Shown piece by piece: positions 24,649-32,393 of a stretch of 64,000 bases of DNA. Origin of the DNA: Anaerolineales bacterium (GTDB lineage Bacteria > Chloroflexota > Anaerolineae > 4572-78 > J111); NCBI GenBank assembly GCA_015075405.1, contig JABTUK010000006.1, positions 62,001 to 126,000 on the forward strand, written 5' to 3'. Under the pieces are notes generated by a model that saw only the letters and a program-made list of their open reading frames with translations, was not told where the DNA came from and made no database searches. Position numbers and translations under genes: made by a program. The first letter of the stretch is position 1; every line of letters begins with the position of its first letter.

Positions 24649-25296
24649 CTAATCATCAAACCGGCGGCGGCCGATATGTTCCATAAATTCGGCTCGGGTT
24701 TTGAGGTGGCTCTTGAAAGTTCCCACCAGGGCGCTGGTCACCATGGTCGCGTTGGCTTTTTTTACACCGCGCATCATACTGCACATGTGCGCGCCTTCTA
24801 CCACCACCGCTACCCCGTGTGGATGGAGCGTTTCATCAATAAAATCGGCAATTTGTTGGGTCATGCGTTCCTGCACCTGCAAGCGGCGGGCAAACATATC
24901 CACAATACGCGGAATTTTGCTCAGGCCCAGCACTTTACCTTTGGGGATGTAGGCTACATGCGCTTTGCCAAAAAACGGCAGCAGGTGATGTTCGCACAGA
25001 CTGTAAAAGTCAATATCCTTGACAATCACCATCTCGCTGTAATCCACGTCGAATAGAGCATTGTTGATAAGTTGGGTCGGGTTGACGTGATAGCCGGCGG
25101 TTAATTCTTCATACATCCGGGCGACTCGCTCAGGCGTGCGCTGAAGCCCTTCCCGGTCCGGGTCCTCACCGATGCTGGCCAATGTTTTACGGATCGCTTT
25201 TTCAATGACTTTTTGCCGCTTTGAGGTTTCTTCCGGGTCGCCATTTGGACTGAATTGAAATGTCTCTGTCAGATGTTCTACCACAGTCTGTTTCAT
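24649..25296 (-). CDS. folE: GTP cyclohydrolase I
   Basis: 215 residues. It converts GTP to 7,8-dihydroneopterin triphosphate, the first step of tetrahydrofolate (or related pterin) synthesis, in the cytosol. Sequence evidence: DFYSLCEHHLLPFFGKAHVAYIP (Zn-binding Cys and catalytic His), GLSKIPRIVDMFARRLQVQER and AHMCSMMRGVKK (second Zn Cys). Length is normal. SD TAGGAGG lies just before the ATG. It is downstream of folK and folB on the same strand, separated from folK by a repeat hairpin of about 90 bp. Confidence 0.97.
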   Translation of the reverse strand: MKQTVVEHLTETFQFSPNGDPEETSKRQKVIEKAIRKTLASIGEDPDREGLQRTPERVARMYEELTAGYHVNPTQLINNALFDVDYSEMVIVKDIDFYSLCEHHLLPFFGKAHVAYIPKGKVLGLSKIPRIVDMFARRLQVQERMTQQIADFIDETLHPHGVAVVVEGAHMCSMMRGVKKANATMVTSALVGTFKSHLKTRAEFMEHIGRRRFDD

Positions 25297-25312
25297 GATT
25301 CCTCCTAAAAAA

Positions 25313-25404
25313 CCAGTAATCAGTTAACAGTAAACAGTGAACAGTAAATTAACTGATTACTAATTACTGACTACTGACTACTGACTACTGTTCACTGATA
25401 ACTG
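25313..25404. repeat. Inverted pair of TGACTAC / CAGTAAACAGTGAA arrays
   Basis: ACCAGTAATCAGTTAACAG and following units face ACTGATTACTAATTACTG and TGACTAC units. It overlaps the last codons and stop of folK (25385), which read VISEQ-stop from repeat sequence. Confidence 0.88.
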
Positions 25405-25909
25405 CATTCAGCCCAACATCGGGACGCAGGCGCATAGGGGCCTTATCCCGTTCAAAACCCTGGGCAATCTCGGCTAAAGTCTGGCCCAACTCTGGATGGA
25501 CATAGTCGGGGGCAATTTCGGCCAGGGGAATAGCGACAAAGGCTCGCTCGACAACCTCCGGGTCGGGGATGTGACGCCGGCCCAACCGAAATATCTCCCG
25601 GTTGAAAAGCATAATATCCAGGTCAATGGGCCGAGGCGCATTTTTGTCGGCCTGGCGGATGCGGCCCAACTGCTGCTCGATGGCAGCCAGAACGTTTTGT
25701 TTCAGTTGTTCGGCGGTCAGGTCGGTTTCGACGATGACAGCAGCGTTTAGGAAATTCGGCTGTTCCGTCAGACCTACCGGCGCAGTTTCCCAAACCGAAG
25801 AGACGGCCACCAGCCGGGTTTTTGCTGCCAGCAGCTCAAGGGCCGCCCGCAAATTCTTGACCGGCTCGATGTTGGAGCCGAGCGAGAGATAGGCGATATT
25901 GGGGGTCAT
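25385..25909 (-). CDS. folK: 6-hydroxymethyl-7,8-dihydropterin pyrophosphokinase
   Basis: 174 residues. It transfers pyrophosphate from ATP to hydroxymethyldihydropterin. Motifs: AYLSLGSNIEPVKNLRAAL at the N terminus, VSSVWETAPVG, NFLNAAVIVET, the ATP-binding RIRQADKNAPRPIDLDIMLF (His/Asp-rich loop; PRPIDLDI) and IPDPEVVERAFVAIPLAEI. Its ATG shares one base with the folB stop (TAATG), so the two are translationally coupled. The C-terminal end is inside a repeat array and may be elongated relative to the family. Confidence 0.97.
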   Translation of the reverse strand: MTPNIAYLSLGSNIEPVKNLRAALELLAAKTRLVAVSSVWETAPVGLTEQPNFLNAAVIVETDLTAEQLKQNVLAAIEQQLGRIRQADKNAPRPIDLDIMLFNREIFRLGRRHIPDPEVVERAFVAIPLAEIAPDYVHPELGQTLAEIAQGFERDKAPMRLRPDVGLNAVISEQ

Positions 25910-26289
25910 TAATGCTTTTCGGCAGAGGTCATATCCGCGCGCGTCCGGTCTACGGTAACGCCCACCGAGCGGGCAAAACGCAAAGCACCCGGTTTCTCAA
26001 CCGTCACCACGGCCCGCTCAACCCTGGGATCAGCCAGGCAAAGCTCCGTAATTTCCAGGGCCAGCTTTTCCACCAGATAAAATTGTGACTCTTCGACCAG
26101 TTTGATGGTTTGCTTGGCAATGGTTTTGTAGTTGACAGTATCGGCAATATCATCCGAAGCAGCCGCCGTGTGATCGGTGTAAAGCGTTATGTTGACGACA
26201 ACATCCTGTTTGTTATGTCGCTCTTCTTCATTAATGCCAATAATGGCCCGTAAGAGTAAATCTTTAATATGGATTTGATCGTTTGCCAT
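25909..26289 (-). CDS. folB: Dihydroneopterin aldolase
   Basis: 126 residues. It converts dihydroneopterin to hydroxymethyldihydropterin; octameric, cytosolic. Evidence: DQIHIKDLLLRAIIGINEEER (substrate loop), VVNITLYTD, DTVNYKTIAKQTIKLVEE and FYLVEKLALEITELCL, with RVERAVVTVEKPGALRFARSVGV at the end. It is first in the folB-folK-folE order. SD GGAGG(G) lies right before the ATG, and a candidate promoter lies at 26333-26360. Confidence 0.96.
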   Translation of the reverse strand: MANDQIHIKDLLLRAIIGINEEERHNKQDVVVNITLYTDHTAAASDDIADTVNYKTIAKQTIKLVEESQFYLVEKLALEITELCLADPRVERAVVTVEKPGALRFARSVGVTVDRTRADMTSAEKH

Positions 26290-26332
26290 AAACCCTCCTG
26301 AATTTGAAGGTCAATTGACTGAGACTCATAAA

Positions 26333-26360
26333 AGTATAGCTAACTTTTTAATAAAACCAA
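26333..26360 (-). promoter_or_regulatory. Candidate promoter for folB-folK-folE
   Basis: On the minus strand, TTGGTT (26360-26355), 16-base spacer, TATACT (26338-26333), about 45 bases before folB. Confidence 0.4.
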
Positions 26361-26377
26361 GTGAAACCCGCTTAAAG

Positions 26378-26452
26378 GCTGGCTGAAAAGTAGCTCTGCA
26401 TCCTTATGCAGAGCGGGCGACATAGGGATGTCACCCTGCCTTTTCGGACAGT
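26378..26452. repeat. Double-hairpin palindrome GCTCTGCAT / GACATAGGGATGTC
   Basis: Two consecutive hairpins (GCTCTGCATCCTTATGCAGAGC style and GGGCGACATAGGGATGTCACCC style) inside imperfect arms GGCTGAAAAG / CCTTTTCGGACAG. The core layout matches those at 31400-31462 and 63232-63283. It begins three bases after the stop of the histidine kinase gene. Confidence 0.8.
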
Positions 26453-26455
26453 TTC

Positions 26456-28261
26456 TTAAGCATCGCTGCCGGCTAACGGGAGGGTAAAACTAAAGATACT
26501 TCCATAACCGGGGGCGTCTTGGCTCTCAACGCTTACTTGCCCCCCCAGTTTTTCGACGATTCGCCGGACAATAGACAGCCCCAGGCCGTAGCCATCTGCC
26601 CGGTCCGGCTCAAGTTGAGTAAATTCAGTAAACAATTGCGCTTGAGCCTCCGGGGTCAAGCCGGGCCCGTTATCTTTAATCCAAAAGCGAACCATGCCAT
26701 CGTCTTGCAGGATTGCGCCCAGTTCCAGGCGGGGTGGTTGGCCGCCATATTTTAGACCATTGCTAAGATAGTTGACCCAGACTTCTTCAACCCAGGGAGC
26801 GTAGCCCAAGACGGTGGGCCACGTGGCCGGGGTAATAATCTCCGCTTGATATTCCTTGATCGGTTGAGCCAGGCGCTCCAGCGCTTCGGCCACAATTCCG
26901 GCCATATCTATCGGCTGCAAAACGATGGTTCGCTCCCGCACCCCGGCCAACAACAGCAGTGCTTCGACAATCTGATCAGCTTTGCGTCCGCTGCGGGCCA
27001 TACTTTGCAAATATTCGCCTAACTGCTCGGGCGGTATAGTGGTATAAGACTCGGCTAAAACTTCGGCCATCGTGGTCAAAACCCCCAGGGGGGTTTTAAG
27101 ATCGTGGGCTACCGTGCGGGCATAGGCATTCAGTTCCCGATTGCGGACCTGTAGTTGCTCATTCTGTAGCCGCAGCGTCTCCTCGCTCTCGCGCAAAGCC
27201 ATTTCGGCCTGTTTCTGCTTGGTAATGTCAATTCCAGTTGCAATTACATATTCAATCGCGCCGGTTTTGTCTAATAATGTAGCATTTGACCAGGCGATCA
27301 AACGCTGCTGGCCGGTTTTGGTGATGAGATACGCCTCAAATTGGCTTTCCAGGCGGTTTGAGAGATCGTCGGCAGGTTTAGGTGGAGAATTTGTAAAATA
27401 AGCCTGGGCTGTGTTGGCGGCTTCCGGCGGCAGTAATTCCCAGACATAACGATTTTTGACCTCGGCCATGCTATAGCCACTCGTCTGCTCACAAGCCCGG
27501 TTGAAATGGACGATTCGTCCTTCTCGATCTAAAGCGACGACCAACGCATCAGCCGTACCCAGTACCGTTGAGATGAAGTTACGTTCTTTTTTGAGGGCCC
27601 TGAGTCGTCTGATGATTTCCTCGCGTACCCGGTTGTGCAGCCCCACGTTTTCCAGGGCCAGCGCCGCTTGATCGGCAAAGGCCTGGAGCGAGTTAGCATC
27701 AGCCGGTTCAAAAAAATGAGCGGTTTCACTATCAACTGTTAAAAAGCCAACCACTTTACCCCGGCTGCGAATGGGCGCGCAGGCATAGGAATTAACCCAA
27801 ATCTTACCAAACTTATGAACCCAGGCATCACCGTGAGCCGGTTGAGCGACAGCCAAAGGACGGCCGGTCTCCCGGACAGTTTGCAAGATGGGCATGCGGT
27901 CAATCTTAAAAGCAGCCGAGACAATCTCTTTGGGGGTCGCCCGTTCTGTGTAAACATAGCCCCGCCAACGATAGACCCGTGCTACATCTTCCTGGATCAG
28001 CAGCAGACAGGCAGCATCGCAAGCCACCACCCGGCTCATCTCATCCAGAATCCGGTCGAGTACCTCTTCGCCGCGGAGGGTGCTGCCAATGGCTGCCCCG
28101 GTTTGATTCAGCGCGTCGGCCAGCGCCCAATTTTCTCGTTCGGCGGCCAGCCAATGAGCTAATTCAACCTCACGCTGCTGCTGCTCAAGTTCCAACTCGC
28201 TAATGCGTTGCTGCAGGGCCGTTATTTCGGCCATAAGCTGGGCCTCTTTTTTAGAGGTCAT
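26456..28261 (-). CDS. GAF-PAS sensor histidine kinase
   Basis: Start chosen at ATG 28261 because GGGGAGG stands seven bases upstream; the frame is open further to 28330 without such a signal. 601 residues: coiled coil at 1-40 (KKEAQLMAEITALQQRISEL), GAF domain about 45-210 (ILDEMSRVVACDAACLLLI), PAS about 230-350 (VVALDREGRIVHFNRACEQTSGYS), HisKA with H-box YARTVAHDLKTPLG, then HATPase with N-box WVNYLSNGLKYG, G1 KDNGPGLTPEA and G2 GYGLGLSIVRRIVEKLGG. There are no membrane segments, so it is a cytosolic sensor. No response regulator is adjacent (orphan). Confidence 0.93.
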   Translation of the reverse strand: MTSKKEAQLMAEITALQQRISELELEQQQREVELAHWLAAERENWALADALNQTGAAIGSTLRGEEVLDRILDEMSRVVACDAACLLLIQEDVARVYRWRGYVYTERATPKEIVSAAFKIDRMPILQTVRETGRPLAVAQPAHGDAWVHKFGKIWVNSYACAPIRSRGKVVGFLTVDSETAHFFEPADANSLQAFADQAALALENVGLHNRVREEIIRRLRALKKERNFISTVLGTADALVVALDREGRIVHFNRACEQTSGYSMAEVKNRYVWELLPPEAANTAQAYFTNSPPKPADDLSNRLESQFEAYLITKTGQQRLIAWSNATLLDKTGAIEYVIATGIDITKQKQAEMALRESEETLRLQNEQLQVRNRELNAYARTVAHDLKTPLGVLTTMAEVLAESYTTIPPEQLGEYLQSMARSGRKADQIVEALLLLAGVRERTIVLQPIDMAGIVAEALERLAQPIKEYQAEIITPATWPTVLGYAPWVEEVWVNYLSNGLKYGGQPPRLELGAILQDDGMVRFWIKDNGPGLTPEAQAQLFTEFTQLEPDRADGYGLGLSIVRRIVEKLGGQVSVESQDAPGYGSIFSFTLPLAGSDA

Positions 28262-28445
28262 CGCAGCCTCCCCAATTGAAGAACTATCATCAGGTTGATA
28301 TCTGGAATGACAGTATCTTAAGTATATCATGAGGCCCGGGCGCTTACAATGCCCAAGTTTAGGCTTGCCTTATTTCAGCATTGACGGGTTCAGCCCAATC
28401 TTTTAGATGTACGGAGGCAGGGAAACATGACCTCCTTCGTAAATA

Positions 28446-28531
28446 GCCCTCACCCCCAACCCCTCTCCCAAAGGGCGAGGGGAGAAAGCCAAGCGTCCCC
28501 TCTCCCGGTGGGAGAGGGTTAGGGTGAGGGC
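28446..28531. repeat. CCCTCACCC palindromic repeat, copy 4
   Basis: GCCCTCACCCCCAACCCCTC ... GGGAGAGGGTTAGGGTGAGGGC with an internal GAGGGGAGA/TCCCCTCTC pair. It occupies part of the 343-bp gap between the kinase and the next gene; I see no gene in the rest of that gap. Confidence 0.92.
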
Positions 28532-28604
28532 GAATTTTCATTATCGGTGGCGTGCCCACGCTCATGAACACGCCTCTTACAATGTGCCCAGAGAACGGGG
28601 TGGG

Positions 28605-28967
28605 TTATACAGCGGGGATGTCTTCAAAACGATAAAAAACCAGCTTGTCATGCTGCCGCGCCAGTTCGACCATTTCATCGGCCCCCTTGGACGGCCCGCC
28701 AATCCGCAGGCAGGCATCGCAGCGAGCCACCAGCCGCCGGGCTACCGGGTGAAAAATCTCGTTGAAGATGTCGTCGCCAATCTCTTTCGAACCGGCATGT
28801 TCAATCAACGGCAGAGCAAACCACTCGCCCAAAACCGGCAGATGGCCCGCCCGAAAGACACGCAGGGCCATATCATTCATAGCCTGCGCATTGGCGGCAA
28901 TCTTTTGAGGGTCATCGTTGGTCCCGGAGCGATAAGGCCCGGCGATAAGGATCATTAATGGGTTCAT
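28605..28967 (-). CDS. DUF4406 / nucleoside 2-deoxyribosyltransferase-like protein
   Basis: 120 residues with a Rossmann-like layout: MILIAGPYRSGTNDDPQKIAANAQ at the N terminus (the AGPYRS loop is typical of DUF4406 and nucleoside deoxyribosyltransferase-like folds), HLPVLGEWFALPL in the middle and CDACLRIGGPSKGADEMVELAR near the end (GGPSxGA nucleotide-site pattern). Substrate and reaction unknown. SD AAAGGTAAC precedes the ATG. It is the last of a minus-strand group of small genes. Confidence 0.75.
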   Translation of the reverse strand: MNPLMILIAGPYRSGTNDDPQKIAANAQAMNDMALRVFRAGHLPVLGEWFALPLIEHAGSKEIGDDIFNEIFHPVARRLVARCDACLRIGGPSKGADEMVELARQHDKLVFYRFEDIPAV

Positions 28968-29000
28968 TCAGTTACCTTTCCAAAAAATAAAGATGCGATG

Positions 29001-29053
29001 GGTGAGGAGGCGAGGATATCTTTCGCCTCACGCCTCCTCGCGTCCTCGTCTCG
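29001..29053. repeat. GAGGAGGCGAGG inverted repeat
   Basis: GGTGAGGAGGCGAGGATATC faces CGCCTCACGCCTCCTCGCG. It fills the 90-bp gap between two small genes. Confidence 0.8.
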
Positions 29054-29057
29054 TTTT

Positions 29058-29393
29058 CTACTCCGCCCCCAGTTTCAACCAGCCAATCATCTGGCGCAGC
29101 GACTCGTAAGCTTCCAGCCGGGCCGCATCAGCGCCGCTAGACTCGGCTTTTTCAATATGCTGTTCCATCTGCCGCAGCACGATCGGCGTCAGCGCCAGCA
29201 GCGCTTCGGCTCCGGAGACGGTGTACTTGACCAAAATATAGCGCACCAGCGCCGGAACCGGGACGCCGGTCGCGCGGCTCAGATTTTCCAGAGTCGGCAG
29301 TGGGTCTAGCTGGCTGTATTGGGCAACTTCGGCTTTAAAGTTGGCGTGGGGATCGTCTTCAGGCCAGGTGTCCTGGTAGGGGTGGAGATCCAT
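29058..29393 (-). CDS. DUF6027-like protein
   Basis: 111 residues, helical, acidic. DDPHANFKAEVAQYSQLDPLPTLENLSRATGVPVPALVRYIL contains a probable helix-turn-helix-like segment (LENLSRATGVPVPALV), and the rest is amphipathic helix ending MIGWLKLGAE. I recall this pattern as the uncharacterised DUF6027 family. A DNA-binding or adaptor role is possible. It is followed on the same strand by the DUF4406 gene and preceded by a cupin gene nine bases away, so it is probably in an operon with it. Confidence 0.65.
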   Translation of the reverse strand: MDLHPYQDTWPEDDPHANFKAEVAQYSQLDPLPTLENLSRATGVPVPALVRYILVKYTVSGAEALLALTPIVLRQMEQHIEKAESSGADAARLEAYESLRQMIGWLKLGAE

Positions 29394-29402
29394 AACAAAA
29401 AA

Positions 29403-29858
29403 TCAGGCTTCGTCCGCCGGCCGGTACTGCGACGGATAGTTGATAATTTTGTCCCACTCATCGGCGGTGGAGCGAGCCACAAACGCAATCAACGGCTCAT
29501 CGCCGATGTTGAAAACTTCGTGGGGCACGCCGGGCTTGATGTAGATAAAGTCGCCGGCCTCGTTGATGACCTCGTTAACCAGGTTTTCGCCGTAGGTGTG
29601 CTTGACCTTGCCCTGGACGATGAATAGCATCACCTCAAAGCCATCGTGGATATGGGCATAGGCAATCGCACCGGGAGGAACGGTGGCGACGTTGATCGAA
29701 AGGCCCTGCGAGCCGACATTCTTAGCCGACATGCCCTGTTTGTAGAGAATCCCGTTCCAGCCGCGCTGCCCGCCGCCGCCGCGCACAACGGTAATACCGT
29801 CCAGGTCTTCCACTTCGTTCAGATTGATGGTCCCGGTGCCTTTGGTGTGAGTTACCAT
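29403..29858 (-). CDS. Cupin-fold protein
   Basis: 151 residues with one cupin barrel. Motif 1 is GAIAYAHIHDGFEVMLFIVQGKVKHTYG, carrying the His-x-His and Glu metal ligands. Motif 2 is AGDFIYIKPGVPHEVFNIGDEP, with the third His. Cupins of this size bind a metal and act as isomerases, dioxygenases or ligand sensors; nothing here fixes the substrate. SD AAGGAG lies 5 bases before the ATG. Confidence 0.85.
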   Translation of the reverse strand: MVTHTKGTGTINLNEVEDLDGITVVRGGGGQRGWNGILYKQGMSAKNVGSQGLSINVATVPPGAIAYAHIHDGFEVMLFIVQGKVKHTYGENLVNEVINEAGDFIYIKPGVPHEVFNIGDEPLIAFVARSTADEWDKIINYPSQYRPADEA

Positions 29859-29927
29859 TAATTGCTCCTTGCTTGATATTTTTCAACCAACGATACATAC
29901 TTGGGCGTATTTAAACTTGCACTGAGC

Positions 29928-30032
29928 ATGTCATTCTGAACGGAACGTAGTGGAGTGAAGAATCCCTCAAAAATACACTTGCAAACATAGGTACTGGGGA
30001 TTTCTCGCTCCTTCGTCGCTCGAAATGACATG
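29928..30032. repeat. GTCATT...GAAATGAC palindromic repeat
   Basis: CATGTCATTCTGAACGGAAC at the left and CGTCGCTCGAAATGACATG at the right, with GAATCCCTC and GGGGATTTCTC inside. Same family as 21513-21604 and 53353-53466. It lies in the 242-bp gap between the cupin and kinase-like genes. Confidence 0.82.
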
Positions 30033-30100
30033 TCAAAGTTCGGGCATAATCGCGGTTTTTGACTATTTTACTGTAAAAACCTCAATCCAGCACAATTAGC

Positions 30101-31009
30101 TCAGGAGTGAGTCACCTCGCGCAGCCAGTCCTTGAACTCCGCCGAGTCCATTTTGGCCTCCGCCCGCGCCCACCGCTCGACGGCCCAGCCCCAGAAATCA
30201 AAGTCAATGGTCGAAATCTTGGCCTGGATTGCCGCCCACAAAGTCCAGCCGACATCGGACATAATCATGTTCAGTTTCATGCGGGCCAGCTTCTCCGGGT
30301 ACGGCTCGCCAAAGTAAGCCGCGCACATCTCCACAATACGCGGCTCGTCGTACTGCTGCTCCTGGCAGGTGTTGCCCAGCTCAAAACACGGGTCGTTGTT
30401 GCCGCTGTATTCAAAATCAATCGTCCGCAAAAGGTGGCCGTCGTCAATGTAATTTTCGGCCAGTAGATCGTTGTTACAGGGCACCGTTGGCAGGGGATTG
30501 ACCAGCAGCGCCGGCTCGATCTGCTCGTAAACCAGCGGCATGCGCTCACGGAAGCCTTCAGGAATCCGCACCCCGTACTCGGCGACAATTTCGAGATAAT
30601 ACTCGGTCAGCCGGAACATGTTGAAATCGGTCAAAAAGCGCGGCCCGGTGTGCAGCAGTTTGAGCGCCTGGGCAATGCGGGTGGGCATGCCCGGCCGTTG
30701 CAGCGCCTCGATAGACATCGTTTCACCGTAAATATATTCCAGCACCATCACCCTGTCTTCCGGCAGATAATGGGCAATTTTGGCTCCCACTCCAGCTTCG
30801 GCGGCGGCTTTGGTGTTGTAATATTCATTCTCCCGGTTGACCGCCAGCAGTTCGGTGGACGGGCCGGGAATACGGACCACATAGGGCGTGCCCGCTACCT
30901 CAACCCGGTAGTTGGTATTGGTCAGCCCGCCGCTGATGGGTTGAACAGAAACATCTTTGTCCCGCCAATCGGCAATCTTTTCGATAACCTGCTCGATGGT
31001 GATGGTCAT
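30101..31009 (-). CDS. Choline/aminoglycoside kinase-like phosphotransferase
   Basis: 302 residues with the APH/choline kinase fold. PISGGLTNTNYRVEVAGTPYVVRIPG is the nucleotide-binding N lobe. VPCNNDLLAENYI is the Brenner-type catalytic loop (with Asn where many have His), and LLRTIDFEYSGNNDPCFELGN carries the Mg-binding Asp. The FEYSG form is closest to LicA/choline kinase proteins. It would phosphorylate a small alcohol such as choline or ethanolamine in the cytosol. Not obviously linked to its neighbours. Confidence 0.85.
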   Translation of the reverse strand: MTITIEQVIEKIADWRDKDVSVQPISGGLTNTNYRVEVAGTPYVVRIPGPSTELLAVNRENEYYNTKAAAEAGVGAKIAHYLPEDRVMVLEYIYGETMSIEALQRPGMPTRIAQALKLLHTGPRFLTDFNMFRLTEYYLEIVAEYGVRIPEGFRERMPLVYEQIEPALLVNPLPTVPCNNDLLAENYIDDGHLLRTIDFEYSGNNDPCFELGNTCQEQQYDEPRIVEMCAAYFGEPYPEKLARMKLNMIMSDVGWTLWAAIQAKISTIDFDFWGWAVERWARAEAKMDSAEFKDWLREVTHS

Positions 31010-31048
31010 ACATTCTCCCTCCCCAAGGGCCTGGTAAACAAGATTTTA

Positions 31049-31129
31049 TGGAACGCAGATTGCCCGGATTAGATGGATTTTTATCTGCTGTTTTTGATCC
31101 GCTCGATCCGACCTATCCGCGTCCCATAA
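31049..31129. repeat. GGAACGCAGATT / ATCCGCGTCCC inverted repeat
   Basis: GGAACGCAGATTGCCCGGAT at the left and GATCCGACCTATCCGCGTCC at the right around ATTTTTATCTG. This resembles a dispersed repeat found in many bacterial genomes. No gene is supported in 31010-31152. Confidence 0.7.
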
Positions 31130-31152
31130 TTTTTAGCCCAAACATTCAGGAA

Positions 31153-31359
31153 TCACTTCCCGATTTTCTTTCTCAACTCTGCCGCATCCAGGTACAACTC
31201 CATGTACCCGCAGGCCAGGCATACTCGCGCTCGCCGGGCCGGAGTGACCACTTTGAGCATGCTCGTCTGGCGATTTGAAATATATTTGACCCCCTCAGAC
31301 ACTGAGACTGTACCCTCATCCATTTCACCCCCACATTTAAGACAAGCTTGATTTTCCAT
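31153..31359 (-). CDS. Small zinc-ribbon protein
   Basis: Start placed at ATG 31359 (SD AGAGGTAAC); the open frame upstream runs through a palindromic repeat. 68 residues with two Cys pairs: CLKCGG at the N terminus and CLACGYMELYL near the end, separated by a basic beta-rich stretch (RRARV). This is the zinc-ribbon layout of small nucleic-acid or nucleotide-binding proteins such as the DUF6487 type. Cytosolic, function unknown. Confidence 0.75.
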   Translation of the reverse strand: MENQACLKCGGEMDEGTVSVSEGVKYISNRQTSMLKVVTPARRARVCLACGYMELYLDAAELRKKIGK

Positions 31360-31385
31360 TGTTACCTCTTTGTAGTTTATGTATA

Positions 31386-31485
31386 CCCAACGTATTTCAA
31401 AATTTCCGTAGCTGACGCATCCCCATGCGTCAGCGGACGGCATAGGGATGCCGTCCTACGGGAAATTTGGATCCACTGATACTGA
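31386..31485. repeat. Nested palindrome with AAATTTGGATCCACTGA arm and double-hairpin core
   Basis: Core CCGTAGCTGACGCATCCCCA ... CATAGGGATGCCGTCCTACGG has two hairpins (GCTGACGCAT/ATGCGTCAGC and GGACGGCAT/ATGCCGTCC). The right arm is AAATTTGGATCCACTGA; the left arm is degenerate (TTTCAAAATTT). The same core, inverted, and the same arms occur at 63209-63306. Confidence 0.85.
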
Positions 31486-31574
31486 AAATGTAGTCCGATA
31501 TGGGCAGAAAAGAGGGGCAAAGATATTCCTGGAGAATGAGCAACATTCTACCACAGAAAAAATGTTGGCAACCG

Positions 31575-32198
31575 TTAGCTTCGGCGGCCTCCTTTGAGCT
31601 GACCTTGCAATGTTTCTAATTCATCCCATTTGCCCTCGGCGGCCAGTTGGGCCTGTTCGGGCCAGGTGGCAGGATCGGTGATGTTGCTGAGACCGGCCTT
31701 TTGCAAAATCTCCTCGATTTGATCTTGACCGGCCGCGGCCAACTCAGCAAAGCTTTTGACCCCATTTTCTTGAAGAACCCGCGAAATTTTAGGGCCAATC
31801 CCCTCAATGACGGTCAAATCATCCGGTTTACCCAGAGCTTGGGCGCGACTGGGAGGGGCAGCTTCCTGGGCCGCTGCGGCAAAGGAGGCTGATGAGGCTA
31901 GTTCTGAGGATTGAGCCGGAGCTGATTCAAGCGGTGGGGGCGCACTTTGAGCCTCAGCCGCAACCAGGCTGGGTTCAGCATGGGGGGCATGAGCTTCGGC
32001 GGGGTGGTGTCCCGGCTCGGTCATTTTTGCGCCGCTGGAACGCATCAGCCACCAAACCAGGGGGATAAGCAGGATCAGAACAATAAGCACGCCAATCCAA
32101 CCCACACCGCCGCCCGACTCCTGGGCGAAGTTGCTGCTAAAGCCGCTCAAGACTAAACTCAACACCGGTAATGTAACTAACAGTTTTTTGTGGGACAT
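31575..32198 (-). CDS. Membrane-anchored helix-hairpin-helix protein
   Basis: Start placed at ATG 32198 because AGGAG lies nine bases upstream. 207 residues: an N-terminal signal-like segment, a second hydrophobic helix (VGWIGVLIVLILLIPLVWWLM, about 36-56), an Ala/Pro/Glu-rich linker and a C-terminal domain DDLTVIEGIGPKISRVLQENGVKSFAELAAA. That last part is a helix-hairpin-helix of the type seen in 5'-nuclease-like and ribosomal-L21-associated small proteins, a predicted nucleic-acid-binding fold. Its membrane anchoring is unusual but recurrent in this family. Function unknown. Confidence 0.75.
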   Translation of the reverse strand: MSHKKLLVTLPVLSLVLSGFSSNFAQESGGGVGWIGVLIVLILLIPLVWWLMRSSGAKMTEPGHHPAEAHAPHAEPSLVAAEAQSAPPPLESAPAQSSELASSASFAAAAQEAAPPSRAQALGKPDDLTVIEGIGPKISRVLQENGVKSFAELAAAGQDQIEEILQKAGLSNITDPATWPEQAQLAAEGKWDELETLQGQLKGGRRS

Positions 32199-32352
32199 GC
32201 TTTTGTCTCCTGTTATTTCTCTTAAAGCAATGATTGAAATTTGGAGAACGAGAGGGAGGTAAAAGTGGCCTAAGGGTGAAGCTGACTTTAACACAATTGT
32301 TTTCTTCTGTCAAGCAGAAATTTAAGGCAATTGTCTCGGCTAAAGCATGTTA

Positions 32353-32361
32353 TGGTATAAT
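32353..32361 (+). promoter_or_regulatory. Extended -10 promoter element
   Basis: TGGTATAAT (TGn extension plus TATAAT), 33 bases before the ATP-grasp start codon. A weak TTGTCT stands 19 bases upstream of the -10 box. Confidence 0.55.
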
Positions 32362-32393
32362 CCTTACCAAATTATCCTTAAGGTCAAAGTGAC

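Noticed and set aside
31048..31278. A 76-codon + strand frame upstream of the zinc-ribbon gene
   Set aside because: It is encoded by a dispersed inverted repeat and the antisense of the zinc-ribbon gene.
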